Source: Rubripirellula obstinata
GTDB lineage: Bacteria > Planctomycetota > Planctomycetia > Pirellulales > Pirellulaceae
Length of the DNA stretch: 64,000 bases
Reading direction: 5' to 3'
NCBI RefSeq assembly: GCF_001642955.1
Contig: NZ_LWSK01000011.1
Coordinates: 1 to 64,000 of the forward strand
Shown: positions 1 to 8,747 of the stretch, in pieces
How the letters are laid out: each line of letters starts with the position of its first letter
Numbering within the stretch: the first letter of the stretch is position 1
The notes under the pieces: generated by a model
What the model was told of the DNA's origin: nothing
Databases searched by the model: none
What the model saw: only the letters and a program-made list of their open reading frames with translations
Position numbers and translations under genes: made by a program

Positions 1-11
1 CGGGTTAGTTC

Positions 12-85
12 GTTTAACCGCGTGGGCATCGCCCCGCGCGTTTCGCCCCGCATGGACGCGCGGGGCGATGCCCACGCGGTTAAAC
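12..85. repeat. Palindromic intergenic repeat, copy A
   Basis: Two 29-base arms (12-40 and 57-85) are exact inverted copies around a 16-base loop. A second copy with the same arms lies at 2300-2372. The flank next to each copy is also shared (86-112 matches the complement of about 2275-2299), so the two copies sit in inverted orientation around the mntR/DUF1559 block. It resembles a REP or MITE-like unit; no coding potential is assigned. Confidence 0.85.
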
Positions 86-222
86 GGTTTAGAAACCCTT
101 CACGGCGTTGGCTTCCGTCCCGCCGAGACTGCTCACCAACGTTCCGATCGTGGAGCGATCAACGAATCCTTGCACTCATCTGTTCGACGTCACTCGGCAA
201 GATTCAAGTCACCAAGCTTACG

Positions 223-630
223 CTACTTCGGCCAACCTTTTTCTAGGACTTGCTTCATCGCAGCGAGGGTTTCTTTGCTGACGTGATGCTCGATGCCCTC
301 GCTGTCGATCGCGGCAGCACGGTCGCTGACGCCCAGTTTTTTCAGAAACGCCTCGACGACTTCGTGTCGTTGACGAGCCTTGGTTGCCAGACGACGCCCG
401 GCGGGTGTCAATTCAATCGGTTGATACGGTTCGGTGTTGACGAACCCGTCACGCTGCAACCGCGACACCGTATTGCTGACCGTTGCGTGGGTCACACCAA
501 ATAGTGAGACCAAATCCGCCGCACGACAGGAACCACTGCGCTCAATCGCGTCCGCGATCGCCTCAACATAGTCCTCCGCCACCTCGCTAGCGTGATCGTG
601 ACGGATTCGACGGTGGCGAGTTGTCTTCAT
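223..630 (-). CDS. mntR: MntR/DtxR-family metal-dependent transcriptional regulator
   Basis: A 135-residue protein matching the manganese-responsive MntR branch of the DtxR family, a cytoplasmic repressor that binds DNA when loaded with metal. A winged helix-turn-helix lies at about residues 36-64, and residues in the positions of the family's metal ligands are visible: D20, E23, H89, E111, E114 and H115. I chose the ATG at 630, which gives the usual MntR length. An in-frame ATG at 750 would add 40 residues with no family resemblance. There is no clear Shine-Dalgarno sequence. Two DtxR-like palindromes lie upstream (762-822), between this gene and the divergent DUF1559 gene, which suggests autoregulation. 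No manganese transporter gene is in the window. Family membership is confident; the metal is inferred. Confidence 0.85.
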   Translation of the reverse strand: MKTTRHRRIRHDHASEVAEDYVEAIADAIERSGSCRAADLVSLFGVTHATVSNTVSRLQRDGFVNTEPYQPIELTPAGRRLATKARQRHEVVEAFLKKLGVSDRAAAIDSEGIEHHVSKETLAAMKQVLEKGWPK

Positions 631-761
631 GGGGTCAATTGCCAGCCGAAAAAGGGAATAAGGGGCACGAGAAAGCTGCAGATCGATCTTTAAAATAACA
701 ACCTGACGTGCCGGTGGAATCCCCTTGACGGCGATCCCTGAATCGAGCATAATTTCGATTG

Positions 762-822
762 TTAGCTGAGGCTAAGTTTTGAGCCTCAGTTTTGCTGCGA
801 CCAAACAGTTAGCCGAGACTAA
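762..822. promoter_or_regulatory. Two DtxR/MntR-like operator palindromes
   Basis: TTAGCTGAGGCTAA (762-775) and TTAGCCGAGACTAA (809-822) share the arrangement TTAGC-N4-CTAA and are spaced 47 bases start to start. The TTAG/CTAA half-sites recall DtxR-family boxes. They lie between the divergent regulator and the DUF1559 gene, so either or both could be controlled. Binding is inferred. Confidence 0.55.
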
Positions 823-855
823 CTTCAGGGCATTTCCTTCCAAAGGTTTAACCTA

Positions 856-1944
856 GTGATTTTGCGAAAACGTTTCCGTTCTAAACGAGCTTTCACCTTA
901 GTGGAATTGTTGGTGGTGATTGCGATCATCGGTGTTTTGGTGGGGCTTTTGCTGCCCGCGGTCCAGGCAGCTCGCGAAGCCGCCCGGCGAATGTCGTGCA
1001 GTAACAATTTGCGCCAAGTCGGTTTGGCGGCACAAAACTATCATTCTGCATTCAAGCAATTTCCGGCTGGCTACCAGTCGTTTGCGACTCGCGATGGTTC
1101 GGCACCGCCAACGGTTCGCATGGACCCAATCACCTGGGACGCCGGACCGGGTTGGGGTTGGGCGGCAGGGTTGTTGCCATTTGCCGAAGCGACGTCGGTC
1201 ACCGATGCGATCCGATTCGACCGGCCAATTTGGGATCCCATCAATCAAGCAGCGATCGAGTCGGCGGTGCCGATGTTTCTGTGCCCCAGCACGACCGGCG
1301 GCGACGACGCGTTCACTGTCCAAGACGCGGCGGGACAGCCGCTGGTGATTGACGGCCAAACGATCAGGCTCGGACGCACCCACTACGTTGCCAGCCACGG
1401 CCAGGAAAGTTGTTGGGGTGAATGTGGAGCGGCAGCCACCGGAGAAGTCTTCACCAACATTTACACTTCGGCAACACAAATCATCCCTATTAATGGTGAT
1501 GCGGGACAGGTTGCCGATGGACCGTTTTTTCGCAATTCACGAACTCGAATGCGAGACATTCTTGACGGCACAACAAATACGATTTTCTTTGGCGAACACA
1601 GCTCGGCGCTAAGCGACAAGACTTGGGTCGGCGTCGTTCCCAGCGCTTCGACTCATCCTCGATTCGAGTCTCCCGAAAATGGATCGGACGCCGCGGCAAC
1701 GCTGACGTTGGTTCATGCTGGACCATCGGGCGGTGAACTCGATATCACAGGCAACCCAATCATTCACCCGATCAACTTTCCGACCTATCACGTTGGTCAA
1801 ATGTTTTCGGAGCACCCAGGTGGTGGCATGGTCGCGATGGGCGATGGATCAGTTCGCTTTGTCACCAACTTTGTTGACCTGATATTGTGGGCCGAAATGT
1901 CCAGCATGAATGAGGGCGAAGTGATTGATTGGGAGCGTCTGTGA
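856..1944 (+). CDS. DUF1559 domain protein with type II pseudopilin N-terminus
   Basis: A 362-residue protein. The N-terminus carries a prepilin-type methylation motif (FTLVELLVVIAIIGVLVG, residues 12-29) followed by a hydrophobic helix. Next comes the planctomycete DUF1559 signature: the LLPAVQAAREAARR stretch, then a long extracytoplasmic domain. The end carries the H-x-G-G-x-x-x-A-M-G-D-G-S motif (about residues 321-334) typical of the family. Planctomycete genomes hold dozens of paralogues whose function is unknown; they are probably exported and membrane-tethered. The start is a GTG at 856. The next gene overlaps its stop as ATGA (1942-1946), so the two are probably translationally coupled. 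The two DtxR-like boxes just upstream are an unusual control signal for this family. Confidence 0.9.
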   Translation: MILRKRFRSKRAFTLVELLVVIAIIGVLVGLLLPAVQAAREAARRMSCSNNLRQVGLAAQNYHSAFKQFPAGYQSFATRDGSAPPTVRMDPITWDAGPGWGWAAGLLPFAEATSVTDAIRFDRPIWDPINQAAIESAVPMFLCPSTTGGDDAFTVQDAAGQPLVIDGQTIRLGRTHYVASHGQESCWGECGAAATGEVFTNIYTSATQIIPINGDAGQVADGPFFRNSRTRMRDILDGTTNTIFFGEHSSALSDKTWVGVVPSASTHPRFESPENGSDAAATLTLVHAGPSGGELDITGNPIIHPINFPTYHVGQMFSEHPGGGMVAMGDGSVRFVTNFVDLILWAEMSSMNEGEVIDWERL

Positions 1945-2264
1945 TGAAGCCACTGATCGGAATCGGCGTCGTCTTGGGATTGATTTTGCTTTGGTGGTTT
2001 TGGCCTCAGAAAGACAAGATCAGTGACTCTGAGTACGAGGTCGCGATCGCGCTTTACCGCGTTTGCAATCAGGCCAACGACGAGGGACTCGCACGCATCG
2101 AGACGTTGATCGCCGATGCTGAGGGAGCTGAACCCGACAAAGAAGTTTCGCCGCTACGGTCGATTGTTGAAATGGCAAAACTGGGGCAGTGGAAAGACGC
2201 GGCAAGAGCTTGCCGAGAAATAATGGACAACCAAGTATCGATGCTGATAACGCCAATGACGTAG
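1944..2264 (+). CDS. Small membrane-anchored hypothetical protein
   Basis: A protein of about 106 residues that starts at the ATG overlapping the DUF1559 stop codon (TGATG). An alternative upstream start at 1929 would add five residues. It has one N-terminal transmembrane helix (about residues 4-19, ending in WWFWP), then a charged, alpha-helical soluble tail. The tail looks like a single helical repeat: SEYEVAIALYRVCNQ, a counting or turnover-like pattern, and two cysteines. I do not recognise a family. The tight overlap says it is expressed with the DUF1559 protein and may work with it at the membrane. Confidence 0.7.
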   Translation: MKPLIGIGVVLGLILLWWFWPQKDKISDSEYEVAIALYRVCNQANDEGLARIETLIADAEGAEPDKEVSPLRSIVEMAKLGQWKDAARACREIMDNQVSMLITPMT

Positions 2265-2299
2265 GGGTAGGCCGCAACGCCGTGAAGGGTTTCTGAACT

Positions 2300-2372
2300 G
2301 TTTAACCGCGTGGGCATCGCCCCGCGCGTAGTGCTGGCCCGAACGCGCGGGGCGATGCCCACGCGGCTAAAC
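2300..2372. repeat. Palindromic intergenic repeat, copy B
   Basis: Arms 2300-2328 and 2344-2372 match those of the repeat at 12-85, with one mismatch in the right arm and a different loop. It follows the 1944-2264 gene and could serve as a transcription-stopping hairpin. Confidence 0.85.
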
Positions 2373-2477
2373 GAACTAACACGTTTTTTCCGGGACCAAA
2401 TCTCTTCACGGCGTTGGGCAAAGCCCGCGCCGTTTAGGAACTGTCACGAAACAATTTTCGTATTTGGCGAAATCTTT

Positions 2478-2836
2478 CGTAGCTGATCCCGCCAGGGTTC
2501 AGTCGAATGGCGTCGACGCAAGCAAAATTGAGTGAGTTTCACAGAGCCTGCATTCCTGCTTCCGTCCCGGCTTGTCCGGGCGGGGCGTGCAAGTGGCAGC
2601 TACCTCTCGCGACCACGCGCTCGTTCACCCCACTCCCACGAATCGCCAGAGGCGATTCGTGGGAGTGGGGTGAAATTTGTTTTGGAATTCCGTTGTAGCT
2701 TCCAATTGTTATCCCCGCCGAGACAAGCTCGACGGAAGAAGGTTTCACGAATTGAATTCCTTAAGTCCACGCCATTCAGGGTTCAGTCGGGTGCAGCGAA
2801 TGATGGACGGAACCCTGGCGGGTCCAGCCATGGGAA
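2478..2836. repeat. Degenerate copy of the GTAGCTGATCCCGCC inverted-terminal repeat
   Basis: The 27 bases at 2478-2504 are identical to the left terminus of the inverted-repeat element at 61078-61257. A weaker inverted partner (GGAACCCTGGCGGG, about 2809-2823) lies 300 bases on. The interval is non-coding and contains the separate hairpin at 2624-2674. It is probably an old non-autonomous insertion or repeat; the outer limits are uncertain. Confidence 0.5.
2624..2674. repeat. Perfect 24-bp hairpin with 3-nt loop
   Basis: Arms 2624-2647 and 2651-2674 are exact inverted copies around the loop AGA. No T-run follows on either strand that would make it a textbook terminator. The rest of the 2265-3019 gap holds no supported gene. 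Confidence 0.85.
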
Positions 2837-3019
2837 AACGGGGGACTTATCTCCGGACAGTTTGTTAACTGCGCCGGTGGGGTAAAACGGCCGACATTGG
2901 CTCGCACAAAATTCATCGGGCGACGACTCGCGGGGATCTCGGTAGACTAATCGCAAACGAAGCGGTAATGGTTCGCTTCGGATCAGTCACAAACTCTCCA
3001 CGAACGAATCTTGTCACCG

Positions 3020-6000
3020 ATGACACGACTTCTTGATTCCCGAATCGTTCCGATACTCTTGCCTGCGTTCATCGCTATCGGGTTTTCGCTGCTCGCTTTC
3101 ACCGCGGCGGCTCAACAGTTGACGTTGACTCCGCCGCTTAGCGATTTGGGCGACGTGACCTTGGAAGACGTCGAAGCACAGCTCGCTGCGGTCGATGGTA
3201 ATTCTGAGTTGGACGAGACTCAGAAAGCGTCTGCGAAGGAAATTTTGCTGAAGGCAAAAAAATCTTTGGAGGGCGCGAAGGCTGAAAGTGAAAAAGCAAA
3301 GCAATACAAATCTGACATCGCGTCGGTTCCTGAACAAACCAAACAGATTAACAACAAGATCGAAACGCTCGATCAGGTCGAAGTCCAAATTGACGAATCC
3401 GCATCCACTGATGCTTTGTCGCAACGCTTAACATCGGTGAAGGCGGAGCTACAGGATGCAACGGAGTATGCGGCGAAACTGGCAGGTGAGCCAACGTCGC
3501 GGCGGCCCCGGTTGGCCGAAATCCCTGGTTTGATCGCAGAGGTAAATCGAAATATCTCGAATGTCCAAGAGCAATTAAGTCAGCCGCCGCCCGCGAACGA
3601 ATCGCCCGTCGAATCGACCACACGTAAGTTGTATTTGCAGGCACAAGCAAAAGAGCTCCGAGCGGCCGCAAATCGACTCGTTCAGGAACAGGCGTTCTAT
3701 GTTGCCACGACTGAACTCGTTCCGTTGGAGCAAAAGCTGACCGAGGCAAAGGTTCAACGACTAAACCAAGAACTCAAACTGCTGCAGGAAGCGATCGTCG
3801 AGCGACAATCAAAGGAGGCTCGAGAAACGACAGAAGCACTCAAGAAGACGACCAGCGATGTTCCCGAGTCTTTGCGGGGACTCGCGAAAAGCAATCTTGA
3901 ACTTGCTCAAAAACAAGCCGAGTTGATTTCGCAATCGACCCAGTCCAAGCAGTCGCTGGCCAACGTTCAAGCAGCGGTCGCCGAAGTGACAACGGAGCTG
4001 AAAACATCAAAAGCAAGAATGGATGCCGTCGGACTGACCGATGCTCTGGGGTTAATGTTTCGCAAGCGACGTCAAGACTTTGAAGAGCTTCGGTTTGAAT
4101 TTCGGCCCAGCGATAGCCTCAAACAACAAATTCAAAAGTATCAAATCGACACGTTTCGGCTGGAAGACGAACTCAACACCATCAAACGAAACCTCGCCGA
4201 TTCTCAATCTCCTTCGATTGACTGGGAATCGACCGAGATTCAATGGGACAAGTTGCCGGAAGCCGATGCGGAGTGGGTGCTTTTGAAGAAACGTCAAAAG
4301 CTGATCGAGGATACGACAAAGAAGCAAAACGAAGAACTGCAAACGTTGTTGAATAAAGAGGTTCAGCAATCCGAGTTGATGCGAGAAATTGATCAATACG
4401 ATAACTTCGTTGACCGGCACCTGTTTTGGACGCGAAATGCTCCGGCGATTTCGTTTTCTGAGCTAAAAGTTGCCCCGCAAACGCTGGGATGGATCACCAA
4501 TCCAGAAAACTGGCAAGCGGTTGGTCAGCAACTGCAACGAACCGCGATGCGAGGTCCGTTGGGCTGCCTGGCACTTGCGGTGGTATTGCTTGGGATCTGG
4601 TATGCACGTCCAAGTTTCCGGCGGACGATCATCAGCGAGGGCAAAGAGGCAAATCGATTTAGCGCTACTTTTGTTTCAACGATTCAAACACTTTCGGCAT
4701 CCGTGGGCGCGTCGGCTGCTTGGCCGGCAACGTTTGGTTTCGTTGCCTTTCTTTGTCTTGCCAGTTCGTCCGGCAATCCATTCGTCAAAGGCATTGGACA
4801 AGGTCTGGCTGTCACCGCATTGTTTGTTGCGTCACGCACTTTCCTGAAAGAGATTTGCAGAGCCGATGGTTTGGCGGACGCACACTTTGGATGGAGCGAG
4901 CAGATCCGCGTACATCTTCGGCGTCACCTGCGTTGGTACACACTTTTGGGTGGCATCTCGCTGTTCTTTTTGGTGCTTTACAATCAACATCCTGACACGT
5001 TGATCCGTACCTTCACGACTCGCATCAGTTCCACGGCATTGTTCGTGATCACCGCAACGTTTCATCATTGCATTTTGGGGAACCGTAGTCCGCTGTTTCC
5101 AGAGGTCGTTAGAGTCAATCCCGATTCGTTCATCTATCGTTGGCGAAAACTGATTTGGGTCATCGCTGTCGGTGCGCCGTTGCTGTTCGGCTTGATGTCG
5201 CTTGCGGGTTACCTGGAAACGACCGTTCGCTTGGGACGCTCGCTGCAATCTAGCTTCTTTCTGCTCGTGTTCGTGGTCGTCGTGCTTGGGTTGCTTTCGC
5301 GTTGGCTAACACTTCACCGCCGTAACGTCGCACGTCAAAACGCAGCGGAACTTCGACAGCGTCGTTTGGCTTCTGTCACGGATTCGGACAACACCAGCGT
5401 TGCCAACGAGGCTGGCATTGTGTTGGAAGATGAAACGCAGATGGATTTGCCGACGCTTGACCATCAAACTCGACTAACCGCATTTGCGCTGGCGGCGATT
5501 ATCGGTTTCTTTGGATTGGCTTTTATCTGGAGCGACCTGGTACCTGCGCTGGATTACTTAGATGAAATCACGGTGAAGACGATAGGGACCGGTGAGGATG
5601 TGGAGATCATCACGTTGAAAGACTTGGTCTATGTTTTCCTAACCGTGGCAGCCGTCTTTTTTGCCGTTCGCAATCTGCCCAGCATGTTGGAACTGCTCGT
5701 GCTAAGCCGCACCAAGATTGACGGCGGTGCTCGCTACGCGATTTCAACGTTGTTGCGATACGTTCTGATCATCGTCGGTGCGTTGGTGGTCTTGGACTTG
5801 CTGAGCCTTCCCTATAATCAACTCGGCTGGTTGGTCGCAGCGGCATCGGTGGGCCTGGGTTTCGGGCTGCAAGAAATCGTCGCCAACTTTGTTTCAGGAA
5901 TCATTTTATTGCTGGAACGTCCGGTCCGCGTCGGTGATGTTGTCACGATCGATGGAACTACGGGGATCGTTTCGCGGATTCAGATGCGAGCGACAACGGT

Positions 6001-6391
6001 AACGAATTGGGATCGCAAGGAATTGGTAATTCCCAACAAAGATCTGATCACTCAAAAGCTGCTCAACTGGTCGCTATCCAACGTGGTCAATCGATTGACC
6101 ATTGAAGTCGGCGTCGCCTACGGCACCGACCCAAATCAAGTGCGGCAGATACTCAGCGACGTCGTGACGAGTCATCCGGATGTCTTACAGGACCCACCGC
6201 CGCTGATCAATTTCGAGACTTTCGGCGATAGCTCATTAAACTTTGTCGTTCGATTCTTTTTGCCAAAATTGGATAACCGAATCGAGGTGACGCATCAGGT
6301 GAATACCGCGATCGCAGAGGCGTTTGCCAAGGCAGATATCTCGATCCCATTCCCGCAGCGCGACGTTCATTTCGTCAAGCCACCGGCCTGA
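3020..6391 (+). CDS. Large MscS-family mechanosensitive channel (MscK/KefA-like)
   Basis: About 1123 residues, inner membrane. The layout is a cleavable signal sequence (about 1-32), a long periplasmic coiled-coil region (about 50-470), eight or more transmembrane helices (about 510-930), and the C-terminal MscS module. That module contains the pore-lining helix (AAASVGLGFGLQEIVANFV, about residues 950-968), the beta domain (VRVGDVVTIDGTTGIV) and the cytoplasmic vestibule ending near residue 1120. The length and order match MscK/KefA rather than small MscS. The family releases solutes on hypo-osmotic shock; MscK also responds to external potassium. I chose the ATG at 3020 over an in-frame TTG at 3011. 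It stands alone with long intergenic regions on both sides. Confidence 0.9.
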   Translation: MTRLLDSRIVPILLPAFIAIGFSLLAFTAAAQQLTLTPPLSDLGDVTLEDVEAQLAAVDGNSELDETQKASAKEILLKAKKSLEGAKAESEKAKQYKSDIASVPEQTKQINNKIETLDQVEVQIDESASTDALSQRLTSVKAELQDATEYAAKLAGEPTSRRPRLAEIPGLIAEVNRNISNVQEQLSQPPPANESPVESTTRKLYLQAQAKELRAAANRLVQEQAFYVATTELVPLEQKLTEAKVQRLNQELKLLQEAIVERQSKEARETTEALKKTTSDVPESLRGLAKSNLELAQKQAELISQSTQSKQSLANVQAAVAEVTTELKTSKARMDAVGLTDALGLMFRKRRQDFEELRFEFRPSDSLKQQIQKYQIDTFRLEDELNTIKRNLADSQSPSIDWESTEIQWDKLPEADAEWVLLKKRQKLIEDTTKKQNEELQTLLNKEVQQSELMREIDQYDNFVDRHLFWTRNAPAISFSELKVAPQTLGWITNPENWQAVGQQLQRTAMRGPLGCLALAVVLLGIWYARPSFRRTIISEGKEANRFSATFVSTIQTLSASVGASAAWPATFGFVAFLCLASSSGNPFVKGIGQGLAVTALFVASRTFLKEICRADGLADAHFGWSEQIRVHLRRHLRWYTLLGGISLFFLVLYNQHPDTLIRTFTTRISSTALFVITATFHHCILGNRSPLFPEVVRVNPDSFIYRWRKLIWVIAVGAPLLFGLMSLAGYLETTVRLGRSLQSSFFLLVFVVVVLGLLSRWLTLHRRNVARQNAAELRQRRLASVTDSDNTSVANEAGIVLEDETQMDLPTLDHQTRLTAFALAAIIGFFGLAFIWSDLVPALDYLDEITVKTIGTGEDVEIITLKDLVYVFLTVAAVFFAVRNLPSMLELLVLSRTKIDGGARYAISTLLRYVLIIVGALVVLDLLSLPYNQLGWLVAAASVGLGFGLQEIVANFVSGIILLLERPVRVGDVVTIDGTTGIVSRIQMRATTVTNWDRKELVIPNKDLITQKLLNWSLSNVVNRLTIEVGVAYGTDPNQVRQILSDVVTSHPDVLQDPPPLINFETFGDSSLNFVVRFFLPKLDNRIEVTHQVNTAIAEAFAKADISIPFPQRDVHFVKPPA

Positions 6392-6463
6392 TCTCGGCCT
6401 GTCAATTGAATCGAAATCTCAGCGGTAATGGTGAGCCGCTGGCCGTAAGGCACTCTTTGAGTT

Positions 6464-6540
6464 CACTCTTTTTTTGAGCTCCCCCTTTTTGAGTTCCCCC
6501 TTTTTGAGTTCCCCCTTTTGAGTTCCCCCTCTTTGAGTTC
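6464..6540. repeat. Tandem repeat, unit about 15 bp
   Basis: Four to five slightly varying copies of GAGTTCCCCCTTTTT follow each other. The T- and C-tract lengths differ between copies, as expected from slippage. Confidence 0.8.
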
Positions 6541-6849
6541 ACAGCGCAGTGCGGTAAGCCCGGCCGCTCACGAGAACGTCCAGCTTAGAACCTTAGCACG
6601 CCGACCGGGCCAGGCTCATCCAGTCCCGGAGAGGCTGTGATTTTTTGTAAACGACGGAAAACATGGTGTCTGAGATTTCTGTTTTGTTGCCAAAGATCAC
6701 GATCGAAAGCAATCTCAAGAGCGAGAGCCGTAGTTTTGAATCGAATATTTTTCGTTCGCTTGCACATCATTTTAAAAAATCACATCCTCGGAGGGACGAA
6801 AGCTCGGTGCCGGGTGCGAAGCACCCGGAAACAATGCAACAAACAACCC

Positions 6850-6900
6850 TCTGAGCCTCGATCGATCGGCGGCAAAGCCGCCGATCGATCGAGGCTCAGA
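6850..6900. repeat. Perfect 24-bp hairpin with 3-nt loop
   Basis: Arms 6850-6873 and 6877-6900 are exact inverted copies around the loop AAA. The size and geometry equal those of the hairpin at 2624-2674, but the sequence is unrelated. Confidence 0.85.
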
Positions 6901-7161
6901 CAAACATGGGGCGGCATGATCCGGGTGCTACGCACCCGGCAAAGGGCTGTCACCGCTCCGCGGCTAAGTTGGCTGGTTTTGCGAAGCATTCATGGGCCCA
7001 GCTACGAGAGAGCTTGCCAAATTCGGAACTTGATTCAGGACAGTTCCTAAGCGGAATCACGCGTTTGAGAGTTTGGTTTTCCGTCTTATCAGCAGTGGAG
7101 TTAGCTCATTTGCTGAGTATTCTAGAGGCTTCGATCGCCAATCCCATTCGGACTTAGTTGA

Positions 7162-8127
7162 ATGTTGTTACGAAGCTTTCTAGCCCTGTTTATTTTCTGC
7201 CTCTGCGTTGATCTAGGTTCCTGTCCTGCACAAGAACGGATCGTGGGTGACGTTCCATTACCAGAGAACTTGGCACCCGAGACTTCGGTCGAAAAAAGGC
7301 AGGTCACGACGGCCGATTTTTCGCGTGTTCAACAACAAGTCAATCGGTTTGTGAAGAAGCACGGAGCTGAAAAAGTCCTGCTGGTGGTCGACATCGATAA
7401 CACTTTGTTGGCGATGAACCAGGACCTGGGAAGTGATCAATGGTTTAGCTGGCAAGAGAGTTTGCTGGAAAACGATCCGGCAAACAAAGACCTCGTTGCC
7501 GACACGTTCGAGGAACTATTGCGTGCCCAGGGAATGCTTTTTGCGCTCAGCGAGATGCACCCGCCCGAGCCCGATCTTCCCGCAATGCTAAAGCAGATCC
7601 AGGCGTCCGACGTCACCACCATTGTCTTAACGTCGCGCGGACCTGAGTTTCGCGATGCTGCCCAGCGAGAACTAGGCCGAAACGGTTACGACTTTTCACT
7701 GAACAATTTGTCGATTCGCGAACAACGCGGCAACTTCAAACCTTACGACTTTCAGCGACCTGACAAACATGGTCTGTCGATCGAAATCATCGCGGCGCTT
7801 GGAATCAAACCTCGCGATGTCACCTATGCCAACGGTATCTACATGACGTCCGGGCAACACAAAGGTTACATGCTGAAGACGCTGCTAGCGCGGACGACCA
7901 ACAAAGTAGATACCGATGATTTCAAGGCGATCGTGTTTGCCGACGATCACCCCAAGCATGTTGTCGGCATGCAAGAGGCGTTTGAGGACGATGAAATCGA
8001 CGTCGCAACGTTTCGATATTCGCGAGAAGATGGAAACGTTGCGAATTTCAATCAGTCGTCAAAGCAGCACGCCGCCTACGACTGGAAACGCCTGCACGAA
8101 TTCATCGGACGCGTCCTGGTCCGATAA
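7162..8127 (+). CDS. DUF2608 / HAD-like secreted phosphatase-type protein
   Basis: A 321-residue protein with an N-terminal signal peptide (hydrophobic residues 3-17, Cys at 21, possible cleavage after PAQ). The HAD nucleophile motif DIDNTLL starts at D77, followed by D79. Later come a threonine/serine motif (VLTSRG, about residue 155), a lysine-bearing segment (HKGYML) and an acidic VFADDHPKH motif (about 273), giving the complete set of HAD motifs. These match DUF2608, a family of exported HAD-like proteins of unknown substrate. Phosphatase activity is inferred from the motifs. The gene is followed 48 bases on by the convergent fae. Confidence 0.8.
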   Translation: MLLRSFLALFIFCLCVDLGSCPAQERIVGDVPLPENLAPETSVEKRQVTTADFSRVQQQVNRFVKKHGAEKVLLVVDIDNTLLAMNQDLGSDQWFSWQESLLENDPANKDLVADTFEELLRAQGMLFALSEMHPPEPDLPAMLKQIQASDVTTIVLTSRGPEFRDAAQRELGRNGYDFSLNNLSIREQRGNFKPYDFQRPDKHGLSIEIIAALGIKPRDVTYANGIYMTSGQHKGYMLKTLLARTTNKVDTDDFKAIVFADDHPKHVVGMQEAFEDDEIDVATFRYSREDGNVANFNQSSKQHAAYDWKRLHEFIGRVLVR

Positions 8128-8175
8128 AAGAATTGAGCCAACTCGCCGCTGGCTCGCTGGTTCTGAAAACCGGTT

Positions 8176-8673
8176 CTAAAAACCCTTGTACGGGTGCGCC
8201 GCGGAGTCTTTCTTCTCCAGCATTTCATCGACGGTCGGGCTATTGCCAACCGCTGACTTCAAGGCTTCCAAGGTGGCTTCGTAGTTGTATTTGTAGATCT
8301 TTTCATCGTCTTCGGCTTCGGGGTGAATGAAGACGCCACAAACGCAAACCAGTTCTTCGCACTGATCTTTTGGAATGATCCCGGTGCTGACCGCGTCGGC
8401 AACCGCTTTGGCAACGGCGGCTTGGGCGGGCCCAAACATCTGGACGGCTTGCCGCATTCCCTTAATCGTGACCTTGGTGATCATCACCGTCGATGGTTTC
8501 ACGGCCAAGTTGGGCTCAAGGACCGCCAGCAAATTGGTGTGTCCTTCGCTTTGATTTGCCAAAGCGTTGGCGAATGCGGTTCCAACGGGACCGTTCTTGC
8601 TGCCCAACATCAAATCGATGTGAGCGATTTCGTTTCCGTCGCCAACCAGTGCTTCGCCGATATGGAAGTGCAT
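8176..8673 (-). CDS. fae: Formaldehyde-activating enzyme (Fae)
   Basis: A 165-residue protein with the full Fae pattern: GEALVGDGNEIAHIDL near the N-terminus, including the conserved histidine, then NLAVKPSTVM-TKVTIKG, MFGPAQAAVAKAVADAV, GIIP, a VFIHPEA-DD-KI segment and NYEATLEAL. Fae condenses formaldehyde with tetrahydromethanopterin to methylene-H4MPT, in the C1 oxidation or detoxification pathway shared by methylotrophs, methanogens and planctomycetes. The family forms pentamers in the cytoplasm. The ATG at 8673 gives the normal length; upstream in-frame sequence is unrelated. The divergent ATP-grasp gene 75 bases away supports a C1 context. Planctomycetes use this pathway without being methylotrophs, so the physiological role (detoxification of formaldehyde) is inferred. 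Confidence 0.95.
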   Translation of the reverse strand: MHFHIGEALVGDGNEIAHIDLMLGSKNGPVGTAFANALANQSEGHTNLLAVLEPNLAVKPSTVMITKVTIKGMRQAVQMFGPAQAAVAKAVADAVSTGIIPKDQCEELVCVCGVFIHPEAEDDEKIYKYNYEATLEALKSAVGNSPTVDEMLEKKDSAAHPYKGF

Positions 8674-8747
8674 TTGTGATTCCTCGTTAATTTCAAAAAT
8701 CAGTTGTTTGCGAAAATCAGATAGAGTTTTGGGGTGTCTGCGAGAAA

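Larger units (their letters stand above)
6392..7161. other. Repeat-rich intergenic region
   Basis: No gene is supported here. The region holds a short tandem repeat (6464-6540), two GGGTGC-N-GCACCC hairpins (about 6811-6830 and 6928-6940) and a long perfect hairpin (6850-6900). Open frames across it read through these repeats and are rejected. Confidence 0.6.
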
